Assembly: GCA_963556495.2 (NCBI GenBank) | Contig: OY747702.1 | Location: forward strand, 56,610,786-56,674,785 | Origin: Valencia hispanica | Taxonomy: Eukaryota > Chordata > Actinopteri > Cyprinodontiformes > Valenciidae | Reading direction: 5' to 3' | Length of the DNA stretch: 64,000 nt | Shown here: positions 12,620 to 25,100 of the stretch, piece by piece | Layout: each line of letters opens with the position of its first letter | How positions within the stretch are numbered: position 1 is the stretch's first letter | The notes under the pieces: model-generated | The model's database searches: none | Told to the model about the DNA's origin: nothing | What the model saw: only the letters and a program-made list of their open reading frames with translations | Position numbers and translations under genes: made by a program

Positions 12620-12746
12620 GTTTAGATCAAAGCTGAATCATGGATTAGAAAGGCCTAGTTAAAGTTCAGACCTAAATCCAACTGAGAATCTGTGGGAGGA
12701 CTGATGTTCTCAGACGTTCTCCATCCAGTCTGACTGAGCTTGAGAT

Positions 12747-13628
12747 GTTTTAATTGTATGTCAAACCAGGTGGTCAGCAGCACAGGAGCACCACAGGGGA
12801 CTGTACTCTCACCATTCCTTTTCCCTCTGTACACCTCAGACTTCCAGTACAAATCAGAGACCTGTCATCTGCAGAAATACTCAGATGACTCTGCAATTGT
12901 TGGGTGTGTCAGAGATGGACAAGAAGCTGAATACAGAGAGCTGGTGGACCGCTTTGTGATATGGTGTGGAAACAATCGTCTTACCTTGAATGTGAACAAA
13001 ATAAAGGAGATAATTGTAGATTTCAGAAGAAACAGGTATAAGTCAAACACTGTTTCCATCATGGGAGAAGAAGTGAAGGTGGTTGAGGAGTATTAATACC
13101 TCAGAGTTCACCTGGACCACAGACTGGACTGGACACTGTACAGTGAAGCCGTCTACAAGAAGGGACAGAGCAGACTGTACTTCTTGAGGAAGATTAGGCC
13201 CTTCAAGGTTTGCAGCAAGATGCTGGAGATCTTCTACAAGTCTGCTGTGGAGAGTGTAATCTCTTCAGCCGTCATCTGTTGGGGTAGCAGCATAAGAGCC
13301 AGGGATTTAAAAAGGCTAAACAACCTGATAAAGAAGGTTCTGGTTCTGTTCTTGGGACAACTGTGGAACATCTGGAGATGATGATGCAAAGAAGGATTCT
13401 TCACAAAATCAAAAAAATTATGGACAACCCTGAGCATCCTCTTCATGGGACTGTCATACAACAACAGAGCGTCTTCAGTCGGAGGCTTCTTCAGTTTCTC
13501 TGCAATACAGACCGCTACAGGAAATCCTTCCTGCCCACAGCCATCATAATCTACAACAACTCCTTAAAGAGTTAATTATATGAGCTACAACAACACTTAA
13601 TTTCCCTCTGGGATCAATAAAGTATTTT
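12747..13628 (+). mobile_element. Rex1-like (CR1-group) LINE, 5' truncated
   Basis: Broken reverse-transcriptase reading frames run from about 12770. They include STGAPQGTVLSPFLF and the YSDD catalytic box (KYSDDSAIVG, near 12880), then NVNKIKEIIVDFRR. After a TAA at 13094 the frame continues through KKGQSRLYFLRK and VICWGSSIRARD. The tail aatttccctctgggatcaat closes it. The left flank (gttttaattgta) and right flank (atttaattatag) are similar and may be a short target duplication. The family name is by resemblance to fish Rex1/Babar elements. Confidence 0.75.
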
Positions 13629-14418
13629 GAATTTAATTATAGTCTGGAGATGTTCAGAGCTGCTGGAGACAAAACCCAGAAGACCTGCAGCCAGAGGAGG
13701 TTCTACAGAGTTCTGACCACATTTTCCAGATTTCTATTTATGTAAACTCTGGATAAAACACACTTTGGTAGGGTGACATCAGGTAAAATGGGACATCAGG
13801 TAAAATGGGACAAATAAGGTTTCAACCCTTTATCTCTTTAAATATCAGCAGCCAATAAAAATGCATGTTGCTACCTTTAAACTGTAGTGCTATTTGTAAT
13901 ATACAATCATTTTTATTGGTCTGAAGTATCAGAGATGGGAGGAGCCAAGCTTCAAAAAAATCAGTGCTTCCGAAACATTGAAGGTGAGATCCCTGACATG
14001 TACATTTTGTCATCGTGATTATAAGGATATTGCAGCTAAAGTAATGTGAATATAACAAAAAACATGAATGAAATGTATACTGTTGTGTTTTAGGTTTAGC
14101 TTAATATCAAAATGATTAGGCAGTATGATTTAACTTTTCAAGGAAAACTAATTTTAGCTAATGTGGTGTGCTTCAGGCAAAATGGGACATTTTCAGCTAA
14201 AATGGGACACTTTTGGTGGATGTTAATGGTTATAAATTTAAGCCACAAGGATCAGAAATCACATGAAAATGTCCCTTTTATGCCACATTGTGAGATATTA
14301 CAAATAGTGTGACAGTTAAGCTAGATAAATTACCAGAGAATATGTTGTATTTTGTGCTAATGGCATTAGCTAATTAGCTTGTAACTGTTGGCAGATTAGC
14401 TTTCTGTGTGAACACACA

Positions 14419-14482
14419 GGCCCCCCCACACACATATGCGCGCGTGCCACACACAAGTGTTTGGCCTTTTTGTGTGGGGGGG
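14419..14482. repeat. 14-bp inverted repeat around TG/CA-rich spacer
   Basis: The sequence ggcccccccacaca is followed after about 36 bases by its exact reverse complement tgtgtgggggggcc, making a potential hairpin. It immediately abuts the captured Tc1 fragment at 14482. Confidence 0.7.
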
Positions 14483-14539
14483 CCACTCGCCGTGTTTGGA
14501 GGGGGAAGAATGCTGAGTTGCATCCCAAGAACACCATAC
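14482..14539 (+). pseudogene. 58-bp Tc1-like transposase fragment inside another element
   Basis: This segment is identical to 18579-18636 in the Tc1-like transposon in cxcl14 intron 3, as far as can be read by eye. Homology stops abruptly on both sides. It is followed by ctaaccctaaccc (14539-14551), two telomere-like hexamers. Confidence 0.85.
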
Positions 14540-14550
14540 TAACCCTAACC

Positions 14551-14820
14551 CAAAAATAAATATGTAAAATAAAAACACCAAAATTAAAAAGGGCATTACT
14601 GTAATTTACAGATTCACAATAGTGTAATATAGTTGGTTGAATTTAATCAGTAAAGACCTTTCTTGGTCGTCTTCATCATTCTTCTTTTCCACCACCTCTG
14701 TTACTTAATTTTATAGTTATTTTATTACCTTTTGATCGTGACGCTGGCATTGGGCTCATCACAAGTTCTTCTGCCTAATTATAAAAATTCAGAGGGGTGT
14801 CACAGCAGTTCTCCAATCAT
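14551..14820. repeat. dispersed repeat, copy 1
   Basis: About 270 bases nearly identical to 28694-28960. They run from caaaaataaatatgtaaaat to cagttctccaatcat, with only a few substitutions and small indels. No inverted ends and no long ORF. It lies inside the TIR element, so it is either part of that element's interior or an insertion into it. Confidence 0.85.
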
Positions 14821-14910
14821 TTGTTTAATTGATAACCGACTTCATTAACTAAATAATAAATTGATGATTGATAACTGACTTTATGAACTACTAAATTGCA
14901 TTGTTGTTCT
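14821..14910. repeat. short imperfect tandem repeat
   Basis: The unit gataaccgacttcattaact recurs as gataactgactttatgaact about 40 bases later. Confidence 0.6.
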
Positions 14911-15617
14911 TCAATTTGTTGCCAATTCTTCAAACCACATCACCTGTCCCATTTTACCTGAACCTCTACCCAGATCAGATAGTGGTCACTTGTAGCCTTT
15001 AAAGTTTAAAATCTTGTAAACTATTGTTATTGTCAATATATTTTCTGCACAAAAATGTTACCAAGACTCATATTAAGCTATACAATTCATGAATTTCACC
15101 AGGTTTAGCATTTTAAATGGTTTACTTGCGATCAACCAAAAAGTGTCCCTGATGTTACCCTATGTGGCTGTAATGTGCTTTTGCAAGGCGCTTCAAACCC
15201 ATGAACCAATCCCAAATTCAGGTTTACATTTTATTTGAGATGTTAGAGATATTTATATTTATTTTATCTCTTCAAATGATATAAAACAGTAATAGGTTGA
15301 AAGAGGTTATGTGGTTAAATGAACAAAACAGGTAAAAGTGACCCTAACTGGTCCTACAGATGCTTTGAAGAAATAGTTATAAAAACAGTTTGTATGAAAC
15401 AATGCATCATTACACAAATCATAAACTAACAGAAGTATATAACAAGTATGATTGCTTTCTTTATACATTTTGCATTAACTCACATAAACACAGAGCTGTC
15501 TATGTAGAATGACACTATAATTATTGTTTTTATCTGGTGCTGAATCTATCCATGACTTGCAGATTAAATCTGACAATATTTTAAAAACAGCTTGGTGGAA
15601 AGTCTTGAGCTTGTTGG

Positions 15618-15619
<2 letters not shown>

Positions 15620-15670
<51 letters not shown>

Positions 15671-15680
15671 CACACACACA
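15620..15680 (+). repeat. (CA)n microsatellite
   Basis: About 30 dinucleotide units with one interruption (cacgcaca) near 15663. It lies just beyond the candidate cxcl14 polyadenylation signal. Confidence 0.97.
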
Positions 15681-15717
15681 ATGTCGGCATCTCTTCTACA
15701 AAAACAGAATTGTCTAA

Positions 15718-15728
15718 TTTATTTTATT
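15718..15728 (-). terminator. candidate cxcl14 polyadenylation signal
   Basis: The minus strand reads two overlapping AATAAA hexamers (aataaaataaa). They lie about 385 bases downstream of the cxcl14 stop codon, which gives a plausible short 3' untranslated region. Other weaker signals exist further on, so the true end is not fixed. Confidence 0.4.
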
Positions 15729-16110
15729 ACGGTGAAGAAATACGCCTTATCACTCTATATGTGAGGTTCAGGGTTTCCATATGAAGGTGTGTATGTTTCG
15801 TCAGAACCTCTGACAGCCTCACATTGGTAGGATCCCTAAGAGGTAAACTAACCGAGACATTCGTTTAAATAAAACCTGACAGATGCTGCCGCGGAGGCTG
15901 GAAATGTGAGTAATGGAACTACCTCGGCGGGAGACTAAAACAAGCCTGTCAGGATATATACAGACTACGGATGAATTTTAATGTTCTCAACAGGTCTCAG
16001 GAGGAAGAAGAACATCTTCACTGCAGATCATTTCGTCACAGAACAGTTCTGGTGAGGTCCTGGTCTGGCTCCGTCTCGCTTGATCCTTGTTGCTCTGCAA
16101 AGCCAACGAC

Positions 16111-16126
16111 TTAGGCTTCATACACT
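16111..16126 (-). CDS. cxcl14: cxcl14 exon 4 (coding part)
   Basis: After the acceptor tttctccgcag only 16 coding bases remain. They complete the split arginine codon, then give Val-Tyr-Glu-Ala and TAA (16113-16111). Vertebrate CXCL14 has the same tiny last coding exon ending VYE(E/A). The 3' untranslated region runs toward lower coordinates. Confidence 0.9.
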
Positions 16127-19100
16127 CTGCGGAGAAAAGCAAGGACACTTAAAGCCTTTGATTTCACACATTTGTTCAGTTCGGCGCTTCATTTCAGTCT
16201 CACTATAAACAGGAACAAGGTCGGGGGGGGTATGATCCTGGCCCGAATTAAGCTTCAGATTAACAAAAAAAGTAAAAATTGCAGTTTGAGGGCTCAAACT
16301 TTCACACTCTCCATCATTCCCCTGATTTTACATTTCTTACCATACCAAACAAAGCGCTTGCACGTAACTGCAAACTATGAACATGCATTAAAAGAAAAGT
16401 TGTATATAAAAATATGACAAAGATTAACCAATTAAAACAAAACAAAAAGGTCAAACTAAGGATTGCTGAGGTTGAAAGCCAGAGATTAAAATGGGTTTTA
16501 GGGCGAGTTGTAAAAGCAGGCAGAGAAGGAGCCTCTCTGTTGTGCAAGGGGAGGTTATTCCACAAGAGAAGGAGCAACAGAAAAGACCTTGCCCCCTCTG
16601 TACTTCTTCCTTGACCCCTACATATGTGCTAATAACGGATATCCTTGGTAAAGATGTGTAAAATGCCTTAAAATAAAACTGATTTTTGATAGCTTTTTCA
16701 TACATGAGAAAATCCCAACCTTTACTCAAGCCGAGTTAAAATAAAAAGGTGAAACAACAATAAACATGACTTCTGGTTTCCCTGGGGATCTGACTTGACG
16801 TAAAGGCCTTTTGTTCCCTGGCTTCCTTCAGAATGGGTAAGACAAGAGAACATGCCAAACATCTAGTTGTTTAAAGTTAACCCATATCTGCAGGTGGAGA
16901 AATAATTTTAAGGGTCGGGTAAAAAACCCAACTGTTTTACCCATTCTATCTCGACGCTCTCATAGCACCGTCTGCAGGTATTTATAGTCCTTAAGACGAT
17001 GTTGAAAAACCCTTCAAATAAACCAATTCTGATTGCATTAGCATAATCCCAAGCAGAAAACCAAAATCACCCCAGATGGCCACCTCAGATTGTTTTTCTG
17101 TACTTAGCTGCTTTTATTTTTATTTTACTCCAAAGTTTCTAAATTTCCACTTAATGTCTGTACGCTGTGAGAAAATACATGCAACCCAAGTCAAATTCCT
17201 TGTTGGTGAACATAATCTTGGCCAATAAAGCTGAAAATGCATTTATATTCAGCCCCCCTGAGTCAGAACTTTGTAGAACCTCCTCTGGCTGCAGGTCTTC
17301 TGGGTTTGTCTCCACCAGGTTTGAACATCTACTGACCAAAACTTCAGCTCAAGGATGGATGGAGAACATCTGTAGACATCGGTTTAAGTGTTTCCAAAGA
17401 GTCTCAGTTGGATTTCAGTCTGGACTTTGACTAGGCCTTTCTGACCCATGGATTTGCCTTGTTTCTAAACCATCCTATAATATCTCTGGCCGTATGTTCA
17501 GGGTGGTTGTCCTGCTGGAAGGTGAACGTCCACCCCAGTCTCCTCTAACAGGTTTGTCTTCCAGGATTGTCCTGATTTAGCTCACATTCATCCTCCCATC
17601 AACCCTGACCAGCTTCCCTGTTGCTGCTGATGAAAAAGTCTGGCCAGGGGGATGTGTAGCGATAATTTCACTCCACATATAACGCTGCATGACGTAAAAG
17701 TTGAATTTTGGTCTCCTCTGATCAGAGCACCTTCTTCCACATGTTGGCTGGGTTTCGTGATTAAATACAAACAGGACTTTCTCTCAACCACACCTTTCTT
17801 CTTGTCACTCCTCTATAAAGGTCACATTTTTGGAGTGCTTGACTAATTGCTCTTCCAGTTACCAAGGTCCTCTTGGCTGCTTCTCTGATTGAAGCTCTCC
17901 TTTCAGTCTAGATGGACGTCCATGTCTTGGTAGGTCAGGAGGAGGTCCATCTTCTCTCCATGTTCAGATGATGGCTTGAGCAGAGCTCTAGGAGATGCTC
18001 AAAGCTTAAGATGTTGATGTTGAACCTAACTCTCCACAACATTGTCTCTGACCTGACTTCTGGCTTCCTTGTTCTCCATGATACTGGTTGTTCTCTAAAG
18101 AGCCTCTGAGGCCAGAACCAGAACAGCTGCAGGTAAACTCAGATCAGGTGACTTCTGAAGGTAATTTGTTGCACTTGATTTTATTTAGGGCTATCACAGT
18201 ACAGCAGACTAAATACAAATTTTTTTACTTGCAATGTTGAAAACAATGAATATTTTTTCTTTAGAGGTAATTATTATGAAATGCTTTGGCTGAAGCATTT
18301 TATGATAGTGATAAAGAGACAGAAGCAGAACATTTGAGGGTTTTCCATCCTTGCAAGGATATTCACCATGATGCTGAACATTTAAAGTGGGGCAAAAAAG
18401 TATTTGGCAGCCACAGATTCACGGATTAAAATAATGCGCTCGAAAGGTCACCCTGTTTAAGCCAGCACATGTCCAGACCCGTCTAAAGTTTGCCAGAGAC
18501 CATCTGGATGATCCAGAGGAGGATTGGGAGAATGTCAGGTAGTCAGATGAGACGAAAATACAACTCTTTGGTATAAACGCCACTCGCCGTGTTTGGAGGG
18601 GGAAGAATGCTGAGTTGCATCCCAAGAACACCATACCAACTGTAAAGCATGGGAGTGGAAACATTGTGCTTTGGGATTGGTTTTCTGCCAAGGGGACAGG
18701 ACGACTGATCCGTATTGAGGAAAGAATGAATGGGGCCATGTATCGTGAGATTTTGGACAAAAACCTCCTTCCATCAGGGAGAACATTGAAGATGAAACAT
18801 GGCTGGAGCTTCCAGCATGACAATGATCCCAAATACTTTGTCCGGGCAACGAAGGAGTGGCTAAGTAAAAAGCATTTCAAGATTCTGGAGTGGCCTATCC
18901 AGTCTCCAGACCTTAGGCCACGTCCACACGAAGCCGGTGCGTTCCCTATCCGATAATTTTTTTCCCTCGTTCTAAAAAAAAATTCCGTAAACACGGAGTC
19001 GTCTCAAGAAATATCTGCGTACACACGAAACCACTGAAACCGACTGAAAATGGTGTAATATATATGCCAGACCAGTATGGGGCGCTGTAATTCTGCCACA

Positions 19101-22100
19101 GAGGTTCACTATGGAGAAGACTTTGAGCAGCACGAACAACATCATGTAGTCCGCCATTATTGTTGTTGCAGTTACATGTGAGGCAGCCGAAACGTGATGT
19201 GATGACATCATCGTTTCACAAAATATACGGATTGGCTGTACACACGAAACCGCAAGGGTGTTGTTTTCAGATTTATCCACTTTGGGACCCGGTTTAAAAA
19301 AAATAGCGGTTTCAGTCTCTGAAAACGCCGGATCTGTGTGGACAAAACGCTAATACCATAAAAAATGTATACAGTGAAACGCGTCTCCGTGTGGACGGGC
19401 CCTTACAATAGAGAATCTGTGGAGGGAGTTGAAAGTCCTTGTTGCCTAGCAACATCCCCAAAACATCCCAGCTCTAGAGAAGATCTGCATGGAGGAATGG
19501 GCCAAAATACCAGCTACAGTGTGCAAACCTGGTGAAGACTTACAAGAAACATTTGACCTGGGTCACTGCCAACCAAGGCTACATTACAAAGTATTGAGGG
19601 GAACTTTTGTTATTGACCAAATACTTATTATCTGCACCATTACACAAATAAATTCTTTAAAAATCATTCAAAGTGATTTCCTGGATTTTCCCCCCCACAT
19701 TCTGTCTTTGACAGTTGAAGTGTACCTATGATGAAATTTACAGACCTCTCATCTTTTTAAGTGGAACAACTTGCACAATCTGTAGCTGCCAAATACTTTT
19801 TTGACCACCTGTATTAACAGCAAATAATCATTGCTCCTGAAAGAATTCTGTCCACTGAACACCGATCATTGCTTGGGTATTTGCAAAATTATGAATTCCA
19901 TTTCACGAATTCCTTTGACAACATTTTAAATGCAGTTTTACAGCAAACATAGTGGATTCAGTGCTGCTGCAAGCTACTGGGTCTCTACCTGTGCTTGTCC
20001 TTCCAGATGCGGAACCATTTGACCAGGTTTTTGGTGCTCTGAAGGTTGGGGTGAAGACAGTATTCCTGGCCCTTGAACCGAGACACGTTCTCCATCGTTA
20101 CACTAGAGGGAGATGCAGAAAGGAAAGGAGGGGATGAGACAACTGGAAGCGTAAACATGCACGTCAGTGAGGTAAACCATGACACTCAGGACTCGGTTTG
20201 TCTCTTTGCCCGGTTGGTCAAATTAATAACATTTAATTAAAACAAACAAACAAAAAAATAGAGTAAATCCATATTTCTTTTTTGTTTTTAGGGAAAGTTG
20301 TCATCCCGGCTTGAAGAGCCGAGGGAAAATCCCTGAAAGCTGCAGCTAGTGAGAAAACCATGGAGCCAGATGGAGTTGTACGAGTTTGACCAAGATCACA
20401 CACACAAGAGCAGATAGCTGTGTGGAGCTGAAAGCACCATTTGAAACCACATGACAGCCATTGAGGCCCTTTGAATGATGGAGACAGATCCTGCTTGTAG
20501 ACCACTTGACATGTTACTGCCCCAGATTTTAGACGATAACATTCCCACAGTTAAATGGCCGCTCGCTTTCAAAAGGTCGGACTGCACAACTGGGCCCCCC
20601 CCCCCCCCAAGTAATATTATGGAGGCGCCACTTAAAGATGTGACATCTGAGCTCAGTGAATGAAATGTGTGTCTGTCAGCGTATAGTCGGGCTAGGGACA
20701 GAGACAGCCTGCCTGCATGTGGTATATTGACTCCGGCTGAATGTGGAGGAAAACAAGAGCGCAGGGTTTCTCCATCCACTGGCGGTGTGAGCCTCAGCAG
20801 AGCATGAATGCCAAATGACTGCAGGATAAAAGGAGCTGACTCTTAAAGTCAGTCGACATAAGAATCCGATTAAAGAGGGCTGCATCCATTTCCCTGCTCA
20901 TTCAGTTGTCACTTTGTTTGGCTATTAAGGCTCCAGCAGGATAGCTGCGTGTGCTTTGTCGTGGCCTCTTTAAAACAGGGGATGCTTGTGTGTGCATGCA
21001 TGCCAGCAGACTCATATCTGCAAAGCTGCTCAACAGGGGGGGGCTTTTAAGCTCATTACTGTGTTGATTTGTGCTTTGGTTTCTCCTCATTATCATTCAC
21101 CTGGGCAGCTGAGCGCGGCGGCTCCAGAAACTCAGGAGTGATAAGAAGAAAAGAGGGGTGGGGGTGGTGAACTAAAAGAGAAGAAAGAAGATAAAATACA
21201 AAAGGCTTCAAAGGGTAGGAGATGGACGCGAAATGCAGAAAACAAGGAGAAACCAGGAGGAACAGGGACATTTGGAGCTGTGTGCGTTTGTGCTTCGGAG
21301 TTGCCGCTCAGCATGCCAAGCTGAGAGCCGCGAGCCAAGCAGCCGGAGAGGGGGACTATCATACTCGTTTCTCTCCCGCTTTTCATTCTTTCCGTGGCTT
21401 TCCGGAGCCTGCTGAGGCTCATTTTTCACTGGGCTCCCACGGCTGGTGGCCCCCCACCTCATGCTAATAGACGAGTGCTGAATGATGACTGCGTGGCAGG
21501 TAACGCACACAGAAATAACCCTGGGAGCTGCAGAATGCCTCTGTGGGGGTTTTCTTTGTGCTTTCAGCGTAATCAGTTGATTTCTTTAACTTCAAGTGTG
21601 ACAATATCTCCAGGAGGATAAACGACTTTAGTTTTTACAAAGGAACACAAACCTTTTTTATTATAATTACAGAATAGTTCCTCACTAAAACACTTATTGT
21701 TATACCATTTTTGTTTAATTATTTTTTCATTTATAGGGCTTGCACGGTAATGCAGTTGGAAACACAGTTGCCTTGCAGCAAGAAGGTCCTGGGTTCAAAT
21801 CCCAGGTCTGAGGTGCATGGAGTTTGCATGTTCATGTGCATGCATAGGTTCTCTTCGGGTACTCCTGCTTCCTCCCACAGTCCAAAAACATAACCGTTAG
21901 ATTAAATGGTGTCTCTAAACAGTGTTAGGTAGGAGTGTGTGCATGGTTGTTATTCCTTTGTGTTTCCATTAAACCATTTTAGGTTTATTAGGTCAAGTTT
22001 ACCGTCATGAAAACTCTGAGGGGGCCAATTTAAAAAAATTACTTATCCAATTAGATGTAATTTAGGCTTGAAATTAAGGATAACAAGGTGGTGTGTCCTT

Positions 22101-25100
22101 TTGATTCACAGGTCTCGGATGAGCGCTATAGCCCCCCCCAAGGAAAGGCCTCACGTTAACAGTCTCTGCCATTTTGTTTCTCGTTTCTATTTCGTCCGCA
22201 ATGTTTATTTGTGTTCAGATGGTAATCGTGCACTTATTGGACAAAGATGGCTTGCTGTGCTATTGATTGCACTAACAGACCATCCATTTTTTTCGTTAAA
22301 ATTTTTTTTATATTTCTGCTGTGCATTTAAGATAACGCTGTTTGCTCGAAAAGGGGTTGAAATGATCACATTTCTTCTTTACTTTACATTGTGGATTATT
22401 AAAACCTGTTTTAATTAAAATTTACATCGTTTTAGAGAAACAAGGATCCATGATTTTAATTTGACTAAATTATTGAATCTGCCTAAAAGGCAGAGTGGTA
22501 GCAGAGTCGCCCAACCGCTGTCTTCTGGCTAAAAGCGCCCGCTAACCTCCGTTAGCTTCGGGTTAGCTCAGTTAGCTCGTAACTACATCGGCTCAGATTT
22601 TGATGGGTTTCAATCATCAGCCACCACCCACCCTCACAGCCCCACTCTCAGCTCCACCTCTTTGCCCATTTTTTGGATTTTCCGGGCGTGACGAGACGTG
22701 TGACACGGTCAAGATGGCGGTGGTGGGAACTGCCCACTGGGCATCAGTTCAGCTCTTCAGAAACCTACAGGTGACATCACTGAGGCTCCGTTCATCATAT
22801 ATATATATATAGTCTGTGGTTGCCCTGTGATGGACTGGCAACCTGTCCATGGAGTACCCAGCCTCTCGGCTAATAACTGCTGGACAGGTCCCATTCTTCC
22901 CTTTGACCCTGCAAGGATAAGTGAATATAGATGATATCTCTCACTCCCGACCCTACAGTCAACGGATACCAGAATCACATCTCCAGGTACAAATTTAGGA
23001 GAGCACTTTAAAATCATGCACTCTATTTTGCAGGGCCTAGAAAACTCTGTTCTAACATGTGGGTTCGACTGATTTTTGGCACGCCGTTAACAGAAGGCAA
23101 CTAATCAATCTGCAAAAATGTGTAAGAAGCCTGGGGAGACTGTGGCTCAATCACAAAAGTAGTTTTCTCTAATTTCTAAAGTTGAAGGTTTAATTACACC
23201 TCCGCCCTCATGGGCAAGGCACCGAAACCCCAACTGCCAATCTGCATGTCAATGTGTGAATTTGACTGATTAAATGGGGGTCAGAGGGTAAAAACTGCCA
23301 ACCTTAAGAAAAGAAATCTCCAATTGGACGGGTGCCCAAACAACCCATTTCAAACTAACGTAACTCAAGTAAAATGTATCGTTATTCTTCACTTCTTTTA
23401 AAGGTGATCAGTTTCTAGGACCCTTTATTTAGTAATCCACCAAATCTCTGGGGAATTAATAGGACGTGACACAGAGGCCCATTTCTTCCCATTTCCACTT
23501 GACACAGTGAGTAGGGTGGCGACGGAGGTCAAAACATCTCCAAAGATCACTGTTAGAGACTGGCATCCTGGGGTGTGTGTGTGTGTGTGGGGGGGGTTAT
23601 CAAGTCTCCATAGCAACCATAGACTCCATCTATATGTCCTACAAACATAAACGCTACTGAGGCCCATCCTGGCCCTGTGTTCTTTGTTCAGATCATATTC
23701 AGGTTGAGCTCCTTGGCAACAAACAATCCAGGTGGTTCTGCTGATAAAGATTTGGAAAAGCACTTTATGGCCACTGTGAAGTACAGTAGAGGTTCTGTAA
23801 TGCTGTGGGCCTGTTTCTCAAACAAAGGCCCTGGGATCCAACTGTGTCAGCATCATGAACTCTTTGAAACACCTAACTAAAGGTGTAGTTCTTTTCAGCA
23901 GGATCATGGTTGAACATACGGCTGACAGCAACACACATTTTTTTAAATCAAAAATTAGGCCACTCATGATTTTAGTATAAAACAAGTGTTTCCAAATAAG
24001 GTAATCTTTAGGTTTTGTACTCGCCTTCATTAGAGATGCCAACAAATTTCAACTGTAGCAACTTTTAAACATGACCTCAACAAATCCAGAGGAGGATTGT
24101 TTGACGGAGAATTAGGGCCATTGCAAACAAAAATATATATATTTTGTGAGTAAATCCCCCCCCCAAAAAAACCCCCATAAAACTCAGCAACTTAGAGATC
24201 TGATATTAATTGCACATATATTTTCCAAAAAAACCCCGGAAGTTGTCTGATGTGGGAAAGTCGAAAAAACCTTCCTACATCTTAAAACCCATGATATTCT
24301 ACATCTTAAAAGACGACATCTTAAAACTCCGACATTTCCATGATTAAAGGCATACATTTTCAATATTTAAATTAGGATATTTTCTGAAATTTGTAGGTGA
24401 GACATTTGCATGAAAAAAAAAACTCTTACTTTTATCAGAATGAAACCTCTGACAGAAAACGCCAGTCCAATAAGATTTAAGTGTTAAATTTACAAGATGC
24501 GCATTTGGATATTTTCCAAACTGTAAGTGGTTCCGGCTGCCTATTTCCCGGATCAGAACCACTTCTCCTTTTTGCAGATGAAGCCGTGAATGCCTCGAAT
24601 GGGGGAGATTTTGATCCCTCCACCGTTTGAGGCGTTCATAGAAAAGAATTTTTTTCATTAACATTTCTGACTTTACTATGTCAGAAAATATCTTATTTTA
24701 AATGTCTGAAATTATGCTTTTAATCTTGGAAATTTCTGTTTTCCCACAAATTTCTAATTTTCGGGTTTTCTTGATCATATGTGAAATTAACTTTCCCTTT
24801 ACCCAACAATGGCCCTAATACTCATAGCATCAAGTGTTTCTTCAAGCCAAATACATTTCCTTGCTCTTGAGAAAGTAAAACATATGAAAGATTCCCAGTG
24901 GCCCCCACCTTATAAAACTTTCTGCAGGGCGTGAATATTTCACCCATGCTGAACGCCCCCCTCTTGCTCCTCAGCCTTGGTTTACGTGCGACTGAAATTT
25001 GGCAGCAGGTGGCAGCAGAGTTTGTGACTTCAACAGGAACCACTGATGTAACAATCCCATCTGCTGTGCCTCCAACTTCACAGAAGGATCAAACGTCACA

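Larger units (their letters stand above)
11896..13765 (+). mobile_element. Tc1-like element remnant, split by two insertions
   Basis: Degraded Tc1-like sequence occurs in three blocks: about 11896-12288 (ggttctacaacaacacccta, then acatctcccagagctctg), 12628-12745 (aatcatggattagaaaggcc, then ctccatccagtctgactgag) and about 13632-13765 (gctggagacaaaacccagaa). The blocks line up in order with the less disturbed copy at 54020-54385. A hAT MITE separates blocks one and two, and a LINE separates blocks two and three. No open transposase remains. Confidence 0.7.
13771..15160. mobile_element. TA-flanked TIR element with repeated AAAATGGGACA motif
   Basis: The ends read gggtgacatcagg and, inverted, gggtaacatcagg, and both are flanked by TA. 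The 11-mer aaaatgggaca occurs exactly at 13785, 13802, 14179 and 14199, and inverted at 14945-14955, mostly close to the ends. This is like subterminal transposase-binding repeats. No transposase is visible. The interior carries a foreign Tc1 scrap and a dispersed 270-base segment. The superfamily is not certain; the TA flanks suggest Tc1/mariner type. Confidence 0.6.
18385..19811 (+). mobile_element. Tc1-like transposon carrying a nested MITE
   Basis: The left end (gtggggcaaaaaagtatttg, then gcagccacagatt) and the inverted right end (aatctgtagctgccaaatac) are closely matched. Both are flanked by TA (18383-18384 and 19812-19813). The first base of the left tip has changed. A decayed plus-strand transposase lies between, and a 487-base MITE interrupts it. 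The element sits in cxcl14 intron 3, antisense to the gene. Confidence 0.9.

Noticed and set aside
14539..14551. Interstitial telomere repeat
   Set aside because: Only two CCCTAA units are present, too few to call a telomeric array. Noted only as part of the chimeric patch.
15475..15784. ORFs rich in Cys-Val or His-Thr
   Set aside because: They run through the (CA)n microsatellite and have no flanking gene structure.
18535..18994. Minus-strand ORFs of 104 and 191 codons in the Tc1-like element
   Set aside because: They are antisense to the transposase remnant, and part of the same sequence recurs at 14482 for the same reason.
21730..21815. Functional tRNA gene
   Set aside because: Box-A- and box-B-like sequences are present, but no cloverleaf with a proper acceptor stem could be drawn. 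It is a dispersed repeat.
22600..22812. Coding first exon around the atggcggtggtgg stretch
   Set aside because: The segment resembles a repeated GC-rich element and has no continuing exon or domain.
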